A DNA stretch of 64,000 bases from Phenylobacterium montanum. Its GTDB lineage: Bacteria; Pseudomonadota; Alphaproteobacteria; Caulobacterales; Caulobacteraceae. The translations under genes were made by a program, and so were the position numbers. The notes below the pieces were generated by a model. The model saw nothing but the letters and a program-made list of their open reading frames with translations. It had not been told where the DNA came from and ran no database searches. The first letter of the stretch is position 1, and each line of letters opens with the position of its first letter. The stretch covers positions 434,001-498,000 of the forward strand of contig NZ_CP073078.1 in assembly GCF_018135625.1 (NCBI RefSeq), written 5' to 3'. Positions 36,202 through 44,870 of the stretch are shown in pieces.

Positions 36202-38571
36202 TCATTCCCTCGTCTTAAGGGCCGCAACGAGGTCCAGCGCCCAGATTCGCCGCGCCACGATGGCGCAGGCCACCAGTACCGCGATCAGATAGGCGGCGAT
36301 GGAGACGCCGTAGGATTCCGGCCCGACCGTCGCCGGCAGGCGAAGCTCGTCGCGTGAATAGGCCAACACCAGGCCCTTGGCGAACAGGGCTCCGCCGGCC
36401 ATGCCGACGGGGATGGCGGCGACCGCCAGCGCGAGCAGTTCCCCGAGCAGAATGTAGGTGCAATCGGCGTGATCGAATCCCAGCACATGCAGGGTGGCGA
36501 GGTCCCGAGACCGTTCGGCCATGGCGATCCGGCCCGTATTGTAGGCGACCCCGAAGGCGATGGCGCCTGCGAAGCCGACATAGAAGATGATTGAAATGCG
36601 AAAGGCTTCTGTCATCGCCTGCCGCCAGCCGGCCACGGTGTCGTCTCGCGAAGAGGCGGCGGCGATCTCGGGGGCCCGTTCGATCGCGGCGTAGAAGGCG
36701 GGCAGCGCTGCGGGGCGCACCAGCAGTTGTGCGCCCGACGCGACATCGCCTTCGGCCAGGAGCCGGGTGAGGGCGATGCGCTGCATATAGACGGCGAGCC
36801 CGCTGTAGTCCTCCGCGGTCGCGGTGACAGGCAGGATCGCACGGGCGCGCCTGGCCTCGGTGATTTCGAGGTCGACCGAGCCGCCCGGGCCGACGCCGAG
36901 CTTCCGGGCCAGGGCCTGGCTGAGGACCAAGCCGCGCCCCTGAAAGGCGATCGGGCCGCCGCCGGGGGCCAAGGGATGCGACAGCAGCGCCGCCGGCTCC
37001 AGGCCGTGAACCAGCACCTTCTGCCGACGCCCGTTGGCGCTGATCTGAGCCGCGGCCAGCCGGACCGGTTCTGCCGCATAGACGCCAGGGAGCCGCCGGA
37101 CTGCTGTGATCGCGCGCACATCGCGGACCTCGGCGAAGCCGACGGCCTCGTTCCAGCGCTGGGCGCGGAAATAGGCGTGGTCCAGCACCTCGTCGAGGGC
37201 GTGGAACATGAATTGCGTGCCCACCAGCAGGGTCAGGCTTGCGGCCAGGCCCAACGTGGTCAGGCCGGCGCGAAGCGGAAAGCGCTCCAGGCTTCGCAGG
37301 ATCATCCGGGTCGGCTGATCCATGCGTCTGAGCAAGCCGATGATCTCGAGCGGGCCGCGGCGATAGTCGGCCGGCCTGGGCGGCTGCATAGCCACTGCGG
37401 GACTGAGGCGCATGGCCCGCCGCACGCTTAAGGCCGAGCCCAGGACCGCCGCGGCGATCGACGCGCCTGCTGCGGCGGTGAAGGCGGGCCACGAAAACTG
37501 CGCCGCAAGCTCCGGAAACCGCATGTAGCGCGCGTACATGCCGGTGATCGATGCCCCGAACCACAGCCCGAGCACGGCGCCGCCCAGGGCGCCGAGGACG
37601 CCAATGACAAGGGCGAGCCGCAGATAGGGGCTCGCCGCCGCGAGGTCGCCATAGCCGAAGGCCTTGAGCAGGCCGATTTGCTCGCGCTCCGCCTCCACCA
37701 TGCGCCCGACCACCAGGTTCACCAGGCCGGCCGCGACAACCAGGAACACCGGGGGGATGATGGCGGCGGACTTGGACAGCTCCTTCAACTCGGCCTCGAT
37801 GAAGGCGTTGGAGGGCTGGTCGGCGCGCACATAGGCTGGAACCCCGCCATAGGGCGCAAGGGCGCCGTCAATCGCCTCCATCACGGCCCTGGCCGAGGCG
37901 CCGGGCGCTAACCGAACGGCGACGGCGTCGAAGGCTCCGCCGAGCCCGGCCACATGCTCGACGATCCGGCGCGGCATCCAGAACACGCCCTGGTGCGCAT
38001 CGTCCGGCATGGTCGATTCCGGACTGGGGACATAGACATATTCCGGCGCCAGCACCGAGCCGGTGACGCGAAAGCTGATCGCCCGCCCAGCGACGACCGC
38101 GGTCAATCGGTCGCCGACATGGACATGGGCGGCGTCGAGAAAGGTTTTCAGCGCCACAGCTTCGTCGGTGCGGCCCGGATCGGGCAGGCGTCCCTGCTGC
38201 AGGACGATGCGATTCAGGCCGCCGGCCGGATCCTCGGGCAACGAGATCAGGCGTGCGGTCGCTGGCCGGGCCAGGCCCGGGACCTGCATCAGCCCGGAGT
38301 ACTGGGCCCGAACGTCGATGGCCGCGACCCCCGGTATGCGCGCCAGGTCCTGGGCCAGGACCAAGGGCGCTCGCTTGCAGGCGGCGAAGACGTCCGCAAA
38401 GCGCGTCTCGGCGTAGTAGTGCTGCTGCGCCGCCTTCAGCGCCGCTTGCGCGGAGTAGGCCATCACGGTCACCGACACGCCGCAGGCGATCAGCATGGCG
38501 ATGGCGGCGACCTGCCACCTCGTTCGACCGAGGTCGCGCAGCAGCTTGCGGTCAAGCGGCGCCAATCTCAC
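36202..38571 (-). CDS. ABC transporter permease with two FtsX domains
   Basis: A 789-residue permease. It has a first membrane segment (about 17-40), a large periplasmic domain (to about 265), three membrane segments (about 268-380), a second periplasmic domain and a final set of three (about 660-780). This is the duplicated FtsX arrangement of MacB-related, lipoprotein- or lipid-handling exporters. The start overlaps the ATPase gene stop (ATGA) and the gene ends three bases before the HlyD-type adaptor. It sits in the operon led by the VIT gene. Confidence 0.88.
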   Translation of the reverse strand: MRLAPLDRKLLRDLGRTRWQVAAIAMLIACGVSVTVMAYSAQAALKAAQQHYYAETRFADVFAACKRAPLVLAQDLARIPGVAAIDVRAQYSGLMQVPGLARPATARLISLPEDPAGGLNRIVLQQGRLPDPGRTDEAVALKTFLDAAHVHVGDRLTAVVAGRAISFRVTGSVLAPEYVYVPSPESTMPDDAHQGVFWMPRRIVEHVAGLGGAFDAVAVRLAPGASARAVMEAIDGALAPYGGVPAYVRADQPSNAFIEAELKELSKSAAIIPPVFLVVAAGLVNLVVGRMVEAEREQIGLLKAFGYGDLAAASPYLRLALVIGVLGALGGAVLGLWFGASITGMYARYMRFPELAAQFSWPAFTAAAGASIAAAVLGSALSVRRAMRLSPAVAMQPPRPADYRRGPLEIIGLLRRMDQPTRMILRSLERFPLRAGLTTLGLAASLTLLVGTQFMFHALDEVLDHAYFRAQRWNEAVGFAEVRDVRAITAVRRLPGVYAAEPVRLAAAQISANGRRQKVLVHGLEPAALLSHPLAPGGGPIAFQGRGLVLSQALARKLGVGPGGSVDLEITEARRARAILPVTATAEDYSGLAVYMQRIALTRLLAEGDVASGAQLLVRPAALPAFYAAIERAPEIAAASSRDDTVAGWRQAMTEAFRISIIFYVGFAGAIAFGVAYNTGRIAMAERSRDLATLHVLGFDHADCTYILLGELLALAVAAIPVGMAGGALFAKGLVLAYSRDELRLPATVGPESYGVSIAAYLIAVLVACAIVARRIWALDLVAALKTRE

Positions 38572-39272
38572 CAGACCAACTCCCGAGGCGCGCGCTTTTC
38601 CGCATTTTCGTGGATATCGACGATCGATCCGTCGCGAAAGCGGATCACACGGTCGGCGATGTCAGCCACGGCCGCATTGTGAGTGACGATCAAGGTGGTC
38701 GAGCCGACCTCGCGGGCCACCTTCAGGATCGCTTCCAGCACCTGGACGCCGCTTTCGCTGTCGAGCGAGCCGGTCGGCTCGTCGCAGAACAGCACCTCGG
38801 GGCGCTTGGCGATCGCGCGGGCGACGGCGACACGCTGTTGCTGGCCGCCCGAAAGCTGGGCAGGGAAGTGGTCCATGCGGTCCGCTAGGCCCACGAGATC
38901 CAGCGCAGCCTCCGGCGACATGGCGCGGGGCGCGATCGAGGTGATCAGCTCGACATTCTCGCGGGCGGTCAGGCTGGGGGTCAGGTTGAAGAACTGGAAG
39001 ATGAAGCCGACGCAGCGCCTCCGATAGTCGGTAAGCTCCCGGTCGCTGGCCTGGATCAGGTCTTTGCCTTCGAACCGCACCACGCCCGCCGTCGCGCGGT
39101 CCAGCCCCCCAAGGATATTGAGCAGGGTCGACTTGCCCGATCCGGACGGCCCGAGCAGCACCACCAGTTCGCCGCGGATAAGGTCGAGATCGACCCCGCG
39201 CAGGGCATGCACGACCCCGGCGCCGCTGGGATAGCTCTTGGTCAGGCCCCTGATCTCGAACAGCGCGGCCAA
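38568..39272 (-). CDS. ABC transporter ATP-binding protein (LolD/MacB type)
   Basis: A 234-residue ATPase starting from a TTG at 39272, which follows AGGAG; no ATG fits. Walker [11 protein letters not shown]-loop FQFFNL, signature [14 protein letters not shown], Walker [13 protein letters not shown] and the H-loop VTHN are all present, so it should be active. It overlaps the permease start as ATGA and follows the VIT gene after 11 bases. It belongs to the VIT/ABC/FtsX/HlyD operon. Confidence 0.9.
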   Translation of the reverse strand: MAALFEIRGLTKSYPSGAGVVHALRGVDLDLIRGELVVLLGPSGSGKSTLLNILGGLDRATAGVVRFEGKDLIQASDRELTDYRRRCVGFIFQFFNLTPSLTARENVELITSIAPRAMSPEAALDLVGLADRMDHFPAQLSGGQQQRVAVARAIAKRPEVLFCDEPTGSLDSESGVQVLEAILKVAREVGSTTLIVTHNAAVADIADRVIRFRDGSIVDIHENAEKRAPRELVW

Positions 39273-39283
39273 GCGATCTGCTC

Positions 39284-39979
39284 CTAACCGAACAGCGAGG
39301 CAAGCCAGAAGGCGGCCCCCGCGGCCAGGCCGCCGACCAGCAGGGTCTGCAGGCTGGACTTCAGCACGCCGGCGCCGGTCATGCGCCCCTTGACGGCGCC
39401 GAAGGCCACGAGAGCGAGGCCAGTCGCCGCGACCGAGACCGGCAGGGCGGCTTTGACCGAAGGGGCTAGGAAATAAGGAACCAGGGGTACGAGCCCGCCG
39501 GCGATATAGGACACGCCGATGGTCACGGCGCTGATCGGCGCGCGGCGGCGGTCCGGCTTTTCCAGGCCGAGTTCGAAGCGCATCATGAACTCGGTCCAGC
39601 GTTCGGGATCGGCGGCGATCGCCGCCACCACCGAGTCGAGTTGGGCGCCGCCCAGGCCGTAGCCGGCGAAGATCTCGCGCACCTCGCCCAGTTCGCGGTC
39701 CCGCAGTTCGACGATCTCGCGCCGTTCGCGCCGCTCTTCGTTGGCGTAGTGTTCGGCGTCGCCCCGCGCGGCCAGGAAGCCGCCGAGGCCCATGGCGATG
39801 GCGCCGGCGGCGACCTCGGCCATCCCAGCGGTGACCACCAGGTCTGTGCGGGTGACCGCCGCAGACAGGCCGGCGGCCAGGGCGAACGGCACGGTCAGCC
39901 CGTCGGCCATGCCGATGACGATGTCGCGGACGGTCTCCGAGCCGCGGAAGTGTGTCTCGATGTGCGGTGTGGCGGGCAT
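39284..39979 (-). CDS. VIT-family (CCC1/VIT1) iron/manganese transporter
   Basis: A 231-residue VIT-family membrane protein starting at the ATG preceded by AGGAG (an upstream ATG gives 17 extra residues). VIVGM-like segment [23 protein letters not shown] is the conserved first helix, and [28 protein letters not shown] is the cytoplasmic metal-binding domain. Five or so membrane segments follow, ending WLASLFG. Members move Fe2+ or Mn2+ out of the cytoplasm. A TTGA-N6-TCAA box 51 bases upstream suggests low-oxygen induction, matching a need to handle more Fe2+. It is the first gene of the ABC/HlyD operon. Confidence 0.88.
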   Translation of the reverse strand: MPATPHIETHFRGSETVRDIVIGMADGLTVPFALAAGLSAAVTRTDLVVTAGMAEVAAGAIAMGLGGFLAARGDAEHYANEERRERREIVELRDRELGEVREIFAGYGLGGAQLDSVVAAIAADPERWTEFMMRFELGLEKPDRRRAPISAVTIGVSYIAGGLVPLVPYFLAPSVKAALPVSVAATGLALVAFGAVKGRMTGAGVLKSSLQTLLVGGLAAGAAFWLASLFG

Positions 39980-40029
39980 GGCGGCTCCTGGCGATCGGCG
40001 AGCGATGCCGCCATCGATGAAACTCCGCA

Positions 40030-40043
40030 TTGAGGTCGGTCAA
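40030..40043 (-). promoter_or_regulatory. FNR/FixK-like box before the VIT operon
   Basis: TTGAGGTCGGTCAA has the TTGA-N6-TCAA core with the inner pair changed to G and G. It lies 51 bases upstream of the VIT start at 39979, between that gene and the TolC gene. Confidence 0.5.
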
Positions 40044-40083
40044 AATGCGCAGACGGACCCGCGCCCCAGCCTCGAGGGCGGCG

Positions 40084-41337
40084 TCAACGCCCGACGATGG
40101 CGTTGAGCCGATAGGCCGCCACGATCTCGGCGCCGTGTGCTTCGAGTTCGCCGATATGAGCGGCCAGGGCCTCGCGTTCGGCGTTCAGCAGATCGAGGGT
40201 GGGCTTTGCGCCGACGCGAACCTCCTGCCGGACGCTGTAAAGGGCCGCCTCGGCCGCCTTGGCCTGCGCCGCGGAGGCGCGGGTGACGGCGGAAGCCGTC
40301 TGAAGGGCCTGCCAGCCGTCGATCGCCGCCTCCTGGGTGGCGGCCCTGGCCTGGTCCAGCGCCGCTCCGGCCGCGCGCTCGGCCGCCCGGGCCTTGGCGA
40401 TGCGGGCGGATGCCGCGCCGCCTGAGAACAGGGTCCAGCGTCCCTGGACCCCGACGCTGGCCCCGTCTGCGCGGTAGCCGGGCAGGAACTGGTCGCTGAC
40501 CGTGGAAGCCTGGGCCACGAGCCCGAGCGTGGGCAGGCGTTCGGCCTCGGCCTGGCGCACGCTCGCCCCGGCGGCGCCCAGACGTGATCGCGCCGCGGCG
40601 ACTTGGGGGTTGGCGGCCTCTGCGCGGCTTGTGGCCTCCTCCAGGCTGCCCGGGGTCGGCGGCAGCGCCGCGACGGGCTCCAGCGCGGCCGGATCCTCGC
40701 CGACCAGGCTGTGGTAGCGGGCCCGCGCGCGAGCCAGGGCGCCCTGCGCCGCCGCCAGGTCGGCCTGGGCGCCGGCCAGGCGCGCCTCGGCCTGGTCGAG
40801 GTCGGTGCGCGGGCTTGCGCCATCGTCGAAGCGGCGCTGGGCCTGGTCGCGCACGAGTGTGAGTTCGGCGATCTGGGCCCGTCGCAGATCCAACGCCTGC
40901 TCGGTCACTCGGACCGCGACGAAGGCCTCGGCCACGTCGGCCACCAGGTTCAGCCGGGTGGCGCCTTGCTCGGACCGGCTGGCCGCGTCTTCAGCACGCG
41001 CCTGGTCGATCGCGGCCGTGATGGCGCCGCCGGCGAAAAGCGGCTGGGTGATCGATACGGCGGCCGAACGGGGCGTGAGGTCATAGCGGCCGAAGCCGAA
41101 GAAATGGCCGAAGTCGGTGCGGGCGGAGGCGGCCGAACCTTCGATCGCCACCGTCGGCAGGCGACCGGCCTCGGCCTCCTTCACCCGCGCTTGGGCGATG
41201 GCTTGCTCGGCCTCGGCCCGCCTGAGGCCCGGGTCGTGGTTCAAGGCCAGCGCCACCGCCTCGTCGAGGGTGGTGGCCGAGCCACGCCCCGGCGCCAGAA
41301 GCGCGAGCAGGGCGGCGAAGACGGCGGCTCGTCCCAT
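40084..41337 (-). CDS. TolC-family outer-membrane efflux protein
   Basis: A 417-residue TolC-type protein. The ATG at 41337 gives a signal peptide ([20 protein letters not shown]). Two homologous coiled-coil halves follow, the first starting [43 protein letters not shown], as in OEP domains. It begins two bases after the DUF2892 stop, so it belongs to the SQR/TrxC/DUF2892 transcript. It may be the outer-membrane channel for the RND pump at 43824-48109 or for the HlyD exporter. Confidence 0.9.
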   Translation of the reverse strand: MGRAAVFAALLALLAPGRGSATTLDEAVALALNHDPGLRRAEAEQAIAQARVKEAEAGRLPTVAIEGSAASARTDFGHFFGFGRYDLTPRSAAVSITQPLFAGGAITAAIDQARAEDAASRSEQGATRLNLVADVAEAFVAVRVTEQALDLRRAQIAELTLVRDQAQRRFDDGASPRTDLDQAEARLAGAQADLAAAQGALARARARYHSLVGEDPAALEPVAALPPTPGSLEEATSRAEAANPQVAAARSRLGAAGASVRQAEAERLPTLGLVAQASTVSDQFLPGYRADGASVGVQGRWTLFSGGAASARIAKARAAERAAGAALDQARAATQEAAIDGWQALQTASAVTRASAAQAKAAEAALYSVRQEVRVGAKPTLDLLNAEREALAAHIGELEAHGAEIVAAYRLNAIVGR

Positions 41338-41339
41338 GC

Positions 41340-41543
41340 TCAACGGAACGCTGCGCCCGGCTTGAAGCCGAGCTTCTTGAACAGCGCCGCGGCCGGGCAA
41401 AACCCGGTGAACGAGGCCTGCAACAGGTTTGCGCCGACGAACACGGTCAGCCATATCCAGGCGGGATGGACGAAGTGGGCCAGGAGCAGGCTCACGAGGA
41501 CCATGCATCCTGCAAAGGCCATGACGGCGCGATCGACGGACAT
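41340..41543 (-). CDS. DUF2892 small membrane protein (YgaP-like)
   Basis: A 67-residue protein with two hydrophobic segments (AVMAFAGCMVLVSLLLAHF and AWIWLTVFVGANLLQASFTG) and a C-terminal CPAAALFKKLGFKPG block, which define DUF2892. In E. coli YgaP this domain is fused to a rhodanese. Here it stands alone in the sulfide operon, with a rhodanese encoded divergently at 43472. It probably helps anchor or gate persulfide handling at the membrane. Confidence 0.85.
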   Translation of the reverse strand: MSVDRAVMAFAGCMVLVSLLLAHFVHPAWIWLTVFVGANLLQASFTGFCPAAALFKKLGFKPGAAFR

Positions 41544-41556
41544 TTCGAGTCTCCTT

Positions 41557-42000
41557 TCAGGCGCCTGCGGCGGCCAGGTGCTGGCGCGTCCAGGCGATGA
41601 TCTGCTCGGCGCTCATCAGGCCGGCGTGGCGGGCGACGACGCGGCCGCCCGCAATCAGGAACAGGGCGGGAATGCCGGACACGCCGAGCGCGGCCGCGGT
41701 GTTCTGGTCCTGATCCGAGTTGAGCTTCAGTAGCCGCACCTCGGGCTCCAGGCGCTGGGCCGCGGCGGCGAACTGCGGAGCCATGGCGCGGCAGGGACCG
41801 CACCACGGCGCCCAGACGTCGAGCAGCAGGGCCGCGCCATGGGTCGAGCGGCGGTGGGCTTCGAACTGCGCGCCGGTGACCTCGACCGGCTTGCCGGTGA
41901 AGATCCTTTCGCCGCAGCGCCCGCACTTGGCGGCCGCCGCGTCCTTGCCTTCGGCCGCCCGATTGACGGCGGCGCAGGCGGGGCAGACGAACTGGCGCAT
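41557..42000 (-). CDS. trxC: Thioredoxin TrxC (thioredoxin 2)
   Basis: A 147-residue thioredoxin with an N-terminal zinc ribbon (C6, C9, C26, C29) and the active site WAPWCGPC (C67, C70). The zinc domain and size identify TrxC. Placed after the SQR gene by 11 bases, it likely reduces persulfides or disulfides made during sulfide oxidation. The start at 42000 begins the zinc-ribbon domain; an upstream in-frame extension overlaps the SQR gene and is not used. Confidence 0.92.
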   Translation of the reverse strand: MRQFVCPACAAVNRAAEGKDAAAAKCGRCGERIFTGKPVEVTGAQFEAHRRSTHGAALLLDVWAPWCGPCRAMAPQFAAAAQRLEPEVRLLKLNSDQDQNTAAALGVSGIPALFLIAGGRVVARHAGLMSAEQIIAWTRQHLAAAGA

Positions 42001-42011
42001 CGACCGCTCCC

Positions 42012-43298
42012 TCAAGCCGGCTCTTTGAGCTTGTGGGCGCCCATCAGGTCGAGGGCCATCTTCTCGTAGAAAGGCTCGGCCTCGCCGTTGCGGATCTTGC
42101 CCAAGAAGTATTTCTCGAAGGCGACCTTGGCCAGGTGCACCCACTTGCCGCTGGATGACCAGTTGACGTTACGCGGCGGGATCTGGGGCTGGGCGAAGAA
42201 GGCGACGCCGCCGTCGCCGAAGTCGGCCAGGCAGATGGCGTTCCAGGTGGCCTCGTGGTTCGCCGGCTTGCCGGCCAGCTCGTTGCGCAGATTGGCGGCG
42301 ACGGCGGTGACCATGCTCTCGATCATGAAGCCGGTCTTGGGCACGCCCACCGGGACGGGCGTCTTGCCGGTCGGGGCGATGGCGACGCAGACCCCGAGGG
42401 CGAAGATGTTGCGGAAGGTGGGGTTGCGCTGGTTCTTGTCGACGACGATGAAGCCGCGCGGATTGGTCAGGCCGTCGAGCCCCCGCACCGCCTCGACGCC
42501 GCGGAAGGCCGGCAGCATCATCGAATAGGCGAAGGGCAGGTCATGCTTGGCCTTGACCTGCCCGTCCTCGGCGATCTCCTCGACGTGCATCAACCCAGGC
42601 TCGACCGAAGCCACCTTGGCGTTGGTGATCCACTTGATGTCCCGGTCGCGCATGGCGCTTTCCAGGAGGCCCTTGGTGTCGCCGACCCCGTCCAGGCCGA
42701 GGTGGCCGATATAGGGCTCGGAGGTGACGAAGGTGATTGGCACGCGGTCGCGGATCTTCCGCTTGCGCAGCTCCGCATTGAGGATCATCGCGAACTCGTA
42801 GGCGGGGCCGAAGCATGAAGCCCCCTGCACCGCCCCCACCACGATCGGCCCCGGCGCCTCGACGAACCGGTCAAAGGCTGCAGCCGCCGAAACGGCGTGA
42901 TCGACATGGCAGATGGACTCGGTGTGGCCGGCGAGGGGACCCAGGCCCGGGATTTCGTCAAAGGCCAGGTCCGGGCCGGTGGCGACGATCAGATAGTCGT
43001 AGGCGAGATCGGTCCCGTCCTCGAGCTCCAGGCGATTTTCCGCCGGGACCAGCCGCTTGGCGCCGCAGGAGCGGAAACCCACGTCGCGCTTGGCGAACAC
43101 CGGCCCGAGCTTCACCTCGATCGCCGAGCGCTCGCGCCAATGCACGGCGACCCAGGGGTTCGAGGGTGTGAAATGGAAGGTGTCGCCCTTGGACACCACG
43201 ATCACTTCGGCCTTGTCGGCGACAGCCTGCTTGATCTCGAAGGCGGCGATCGACCCGCCGAGGCCGGCGCCGAGAATGACGATCTTGGGCTTGTTCAC
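42012..43298 (-). CDS. sqr: Sulfide:quinone oxidoreductase (SQR)
   Basis: A 428-residue flavoprotein oxidising sulfide to zero-valent sulfur with transfer to quinone. The FAD motif is VILGAGLGGSIAAFEI (about 7-22). Cysteines C130 (SIC), C162 (GASCFGP) and C356 (ICLADFG) match the three redox cysteines described for sulfide:quinone reductases (C128, C160 and C356 in the Acidithiobacillus enzyme). The C-terminal VHLAKVAFEKYFLGKIRNG is the membrane-binding amphipathic region. It is the first gene of the TrxC/DUF2892/TolC transcript and has a perfect FNR box 58 bases upstream. Release of sulfide in this strain could come from CysI or from sulfoquinovose sulfite. Confidence 0.9.
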   Translation of the reverse strand: MNKPKIVILGAGLGGSIAAFEIKQAVADKAEVIVVSKGDTFHFTPSNPWVAVHWRERSAIEVKLGPVFAKRDVGFRSCGAKRLVPAENRLELEDGTDLAYDYLIVATGPDLAFDEIPGLGPLAGHTESICHVDHAVSAAAAFDRFVEAPGPIVVGAVQGASCFGPAYEFAMILNAELRKRKIRDRVPITFVTSEPYIGHLGLDGVGDTKGLLESAMRDRDIKWITNAKVASVEPGLMHVEEIAEDGQVKAKHDLPFAYSMMLPAFRGVEAVRGLDGLTNPRGFIVVDKNQRNPTFRNIFALGVCVAIAPTGKTPVPVGVPKTGFMIESMVTAVAANLRNELAGKPANHEATWNAICLADFGDGGVAFFAQPQIPPRNVNWSSSGKWVHLAKVAFEKYFLGKIRNGEAEPFYEKMALDLMGAHKLKEPA

Positions 43299-43355
43299 GG
43301 ACGTTCCTCCTCAAGCTCGTGCGCCTGACCTTCGGTCCGCCTGGGGGCGCAGTCG

Positions 43356-43369
43356 TTGATCCTCATCAA
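43356..43369 (-). promoter_or_regulatory. Perfect FNR/FixK box before SQR
   Basis: TTGATCCTCATCAA matches TTGAT-N4-ATCAA at all ten positions, 58 bases upstream of the SQR start. It lies in the 173-base divergent region shared with the rhodanese gene and could influence both. Confidence 0.7.
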
Positions 43370-43409
43370 CGCAGCGGCCCTAGAGGCGCGCAGACTTTAA
43401 CAACGATGG

Positions 43410-43440
43410 TTGACATATATATTTGTATAATCGCATATAC
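43410..43440 (+). promoter_or_regulatory. Rhodanese/RND promoter with ArsR-type operator
   Basis: TTGACA at 43410-43415 is a perfect -35. The best -10 is CATATA/GCATAT around 43433-43439 with a 17-18 base spacer. A GTATA-N6-TATAC dyad (43425-43440) overlaps that -10, the expected place for repression by an ArsR-family protein. The ArsR/SqrR-like regulator encoded at the end of the operon (48468) is the obvious candidate. The region is much more A/T-rich than its surroundings. Confidence 0.6.
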
Positions 43441-43471
43441 GCAATAACAAATTTAAAACCGGAGCCTCCGC

Positions 43472-43834
43472 ATGTTCCTGTCCCCCGCCATCAAGGCCCT
43501 CAGTCCTGAAACTGTGCGGCAGGAGCTGAAGGCCCACCGCATCCTGCTGATCGACGTGCGCGAGCCGGCCGAATTCGCCGCCGAGCGCATTCACGGCGCG
43601 CTGCTGTTTCCGCTGTCCACCTTCGACCCCGAAGCCTTGCCCGCCGCAGACCCGCGGCCGATCGTGTTCCACTGCGGTTCGGGCAAGCGCTCGGCCATGG
43701 CCATCGAGCGCTGCCGCAAGGCGGGGCTGGCGGTCGATGCGCATATGGAGGGCGGCATCGGAGCCTGGATCCGCGCCGGCCTTCCGACAGTGAAGCTGGA
43801 TGCCGACACGGGAGCGGTCCGCGATGCGCGCTGA
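43472..43834 (+). CDS. Rhodanese-like sulfurtransferase
   Basis: A 120-residue single-domain rhodanese. LLIDVREPAEFAAERIHGALLFPL is the typical strand/helix block, and the active-site loop is VFHCGSGKRSAM, with the persulfide cysteine C68. It would move sulfane sulfur from SQR product polysulfide or glutathione persulfide to acceptors. GGAGCCTCCGC precedes the ATG. It overlaps the RND adaptor gene by 11 bases, so it leads the sulfide-responsive plus-strand operon. Confidence 0.92.
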   Translation: MFLSPAIKALSPETVRQELKAHRILLIDVREPAEFAAERIHGALLFPLSTFDPEALPAADPRPIVFHCGSGKRSAMAIERCRKAGLAVDAHMEGGIGAWIRAGLPTVKLDADTGAVRDAR

Positions 43835-44870
43835 GCCGCCCATGGTTCGGCGCGCTGCAGCGGCGGTCGGCCTGTCGGCGGCCTTGGCGCTTGCGGCTTG
43901 CAGTCCCGGTGAGCAGAACACCCCTCCAAGCGCCCCGGCGGTTATCGCTGAACGCCTGACCCTCCGCGAGCAGCCGATCGCCGACCTGAAGCCCGTGGCG
44001 GCGGTGATCACCAGCAGGGACATGGCCGAAGCCCGCGCCCGGATCGGCGGCACGCTGGTGCGGCTCCTGGTGAAGGAGGGCGATGCGGTCCGCAGGGGCC
44101 AGCTGATCGGCCAGGTGGCGGACGAGAAGATCGGCTTCCAGACCCGCGCCTATGACGCCCAGGTCGGCGCCGCCGAAGCCGAGAACGAGCGGGCCCAGGC
44201 CGAACTGACCCGATCGAAGGACCTGTTCGACCACGGCGTCTACGCCAAGGCCCGCTACGACCAGGCGGTGGCCGGCGCGCGCGCCGCCGCCGGAGCCTTG
44301 AACGCGGCCAAGGCGCAGCGTTCGGCCAGCGCCGAACTGGGCGCCCAGGGCGCGGTCCTGGCGCCGGCGGACGGCCGTGTGCTGCACGCTGCGACCCCCG
44401 CGGGGTCCGTGGTCGCGCCAGGCCAGTCGATCGCCACGCTCACCGTGGGCCAGACCGTGGTGCGGGCCGAAATTCCGGAGGGGCAGGCCGTCGCCCTCAA
44501 GACCGGAGAGCAGGTCGCCGTCGAACCCGACCAGGCCGCCGGCGTCACCAGCGCCGTGGTCAGCCAGATCTACCCGGCCGTGTCCGCGGGCCGTGTCACG
44601 GTCGACCTGACCGCGCCCGGCCTCGAGGCCGGACTGGTCGGCCAGCGCGTGCGCGTGCGCCTGCCCGCCGGCCAGCGTCCGGCTCTGGTCGCGCCGCGGC
44701 GCTTCATCGTCACCCGCTTTGGCGTCGACTACGCTGCGGTGCTGCAGCCCGGCGGCCAGGTCGCCGATGTCCCGGTGCAGCTGGCGCCGGGGCCTGCGGC
44801 CGACCAGGTCGAGATCCTCTCGGGCCTGGCCGCGGGCGACACCATCGTCCGCGCCGGAGCCGGCAAATGA
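43824..44870 (+). CDS. RND efflux periplasmic adaptor lipoprotein
   Basis: A 348-residue membrane-fusion protein. An N-terminal lipobox (SAALALAAC, cysteine near residue 24) predicts a lipoprotein; an alternative ATG at 43842 also keeps it. The lipoyl half ARARIGGTLVRLLVKEGDAVRRGQLIGQVADEKIG, a coiled coil (about 95-160) and the return half DGRVLHAATPAGSVVAPGQ follow. It overlaps the pump gene as ATGA and the rhodanese by 11 bases. It would link the inner-membrane RND pump to an outer-membrane channel such as the TolC encoded at 40084. Confidence 0.9.
   Translation: MRAEPPMVRRAAAAVGLSAALALAACSPGEQNTPPSAPAVIAERLTLREQPIADLKPVAAVITSRDMAEARARIGGTLVRLLVKEGDAVRRGQLIGQVADEKIGFQTRAYDAQVGAAEAENERAQAELTRSKDLFDHGVYAKARYDQAVAGARAAAGALNAAKAQRSASAELGAQGAVLAPADGRVLHAATPAGSVVAPGQSIATLTVGQTVVRAEIPEGQAVALKTGEQVAVEPDQAAGVTSAVVSQIYPAVSAGRVTVDLTAPGLEAGLVGQRVRVRLPAGQRPALVAPRRFIVTRFGVDYAAVLQPGGQVADVPVQLAPGPAADQVEILSGLAAGDTIVRAGAGK

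Noticed and set aside
43426-43431. TATAAT as -10 box of the rhodanese promoter
   Set aside because: It is only 10 bases from the TTGACA; a -10 around 43433-43439 gives the normal spacer, and TATAAT instead lies in the operator dyad.
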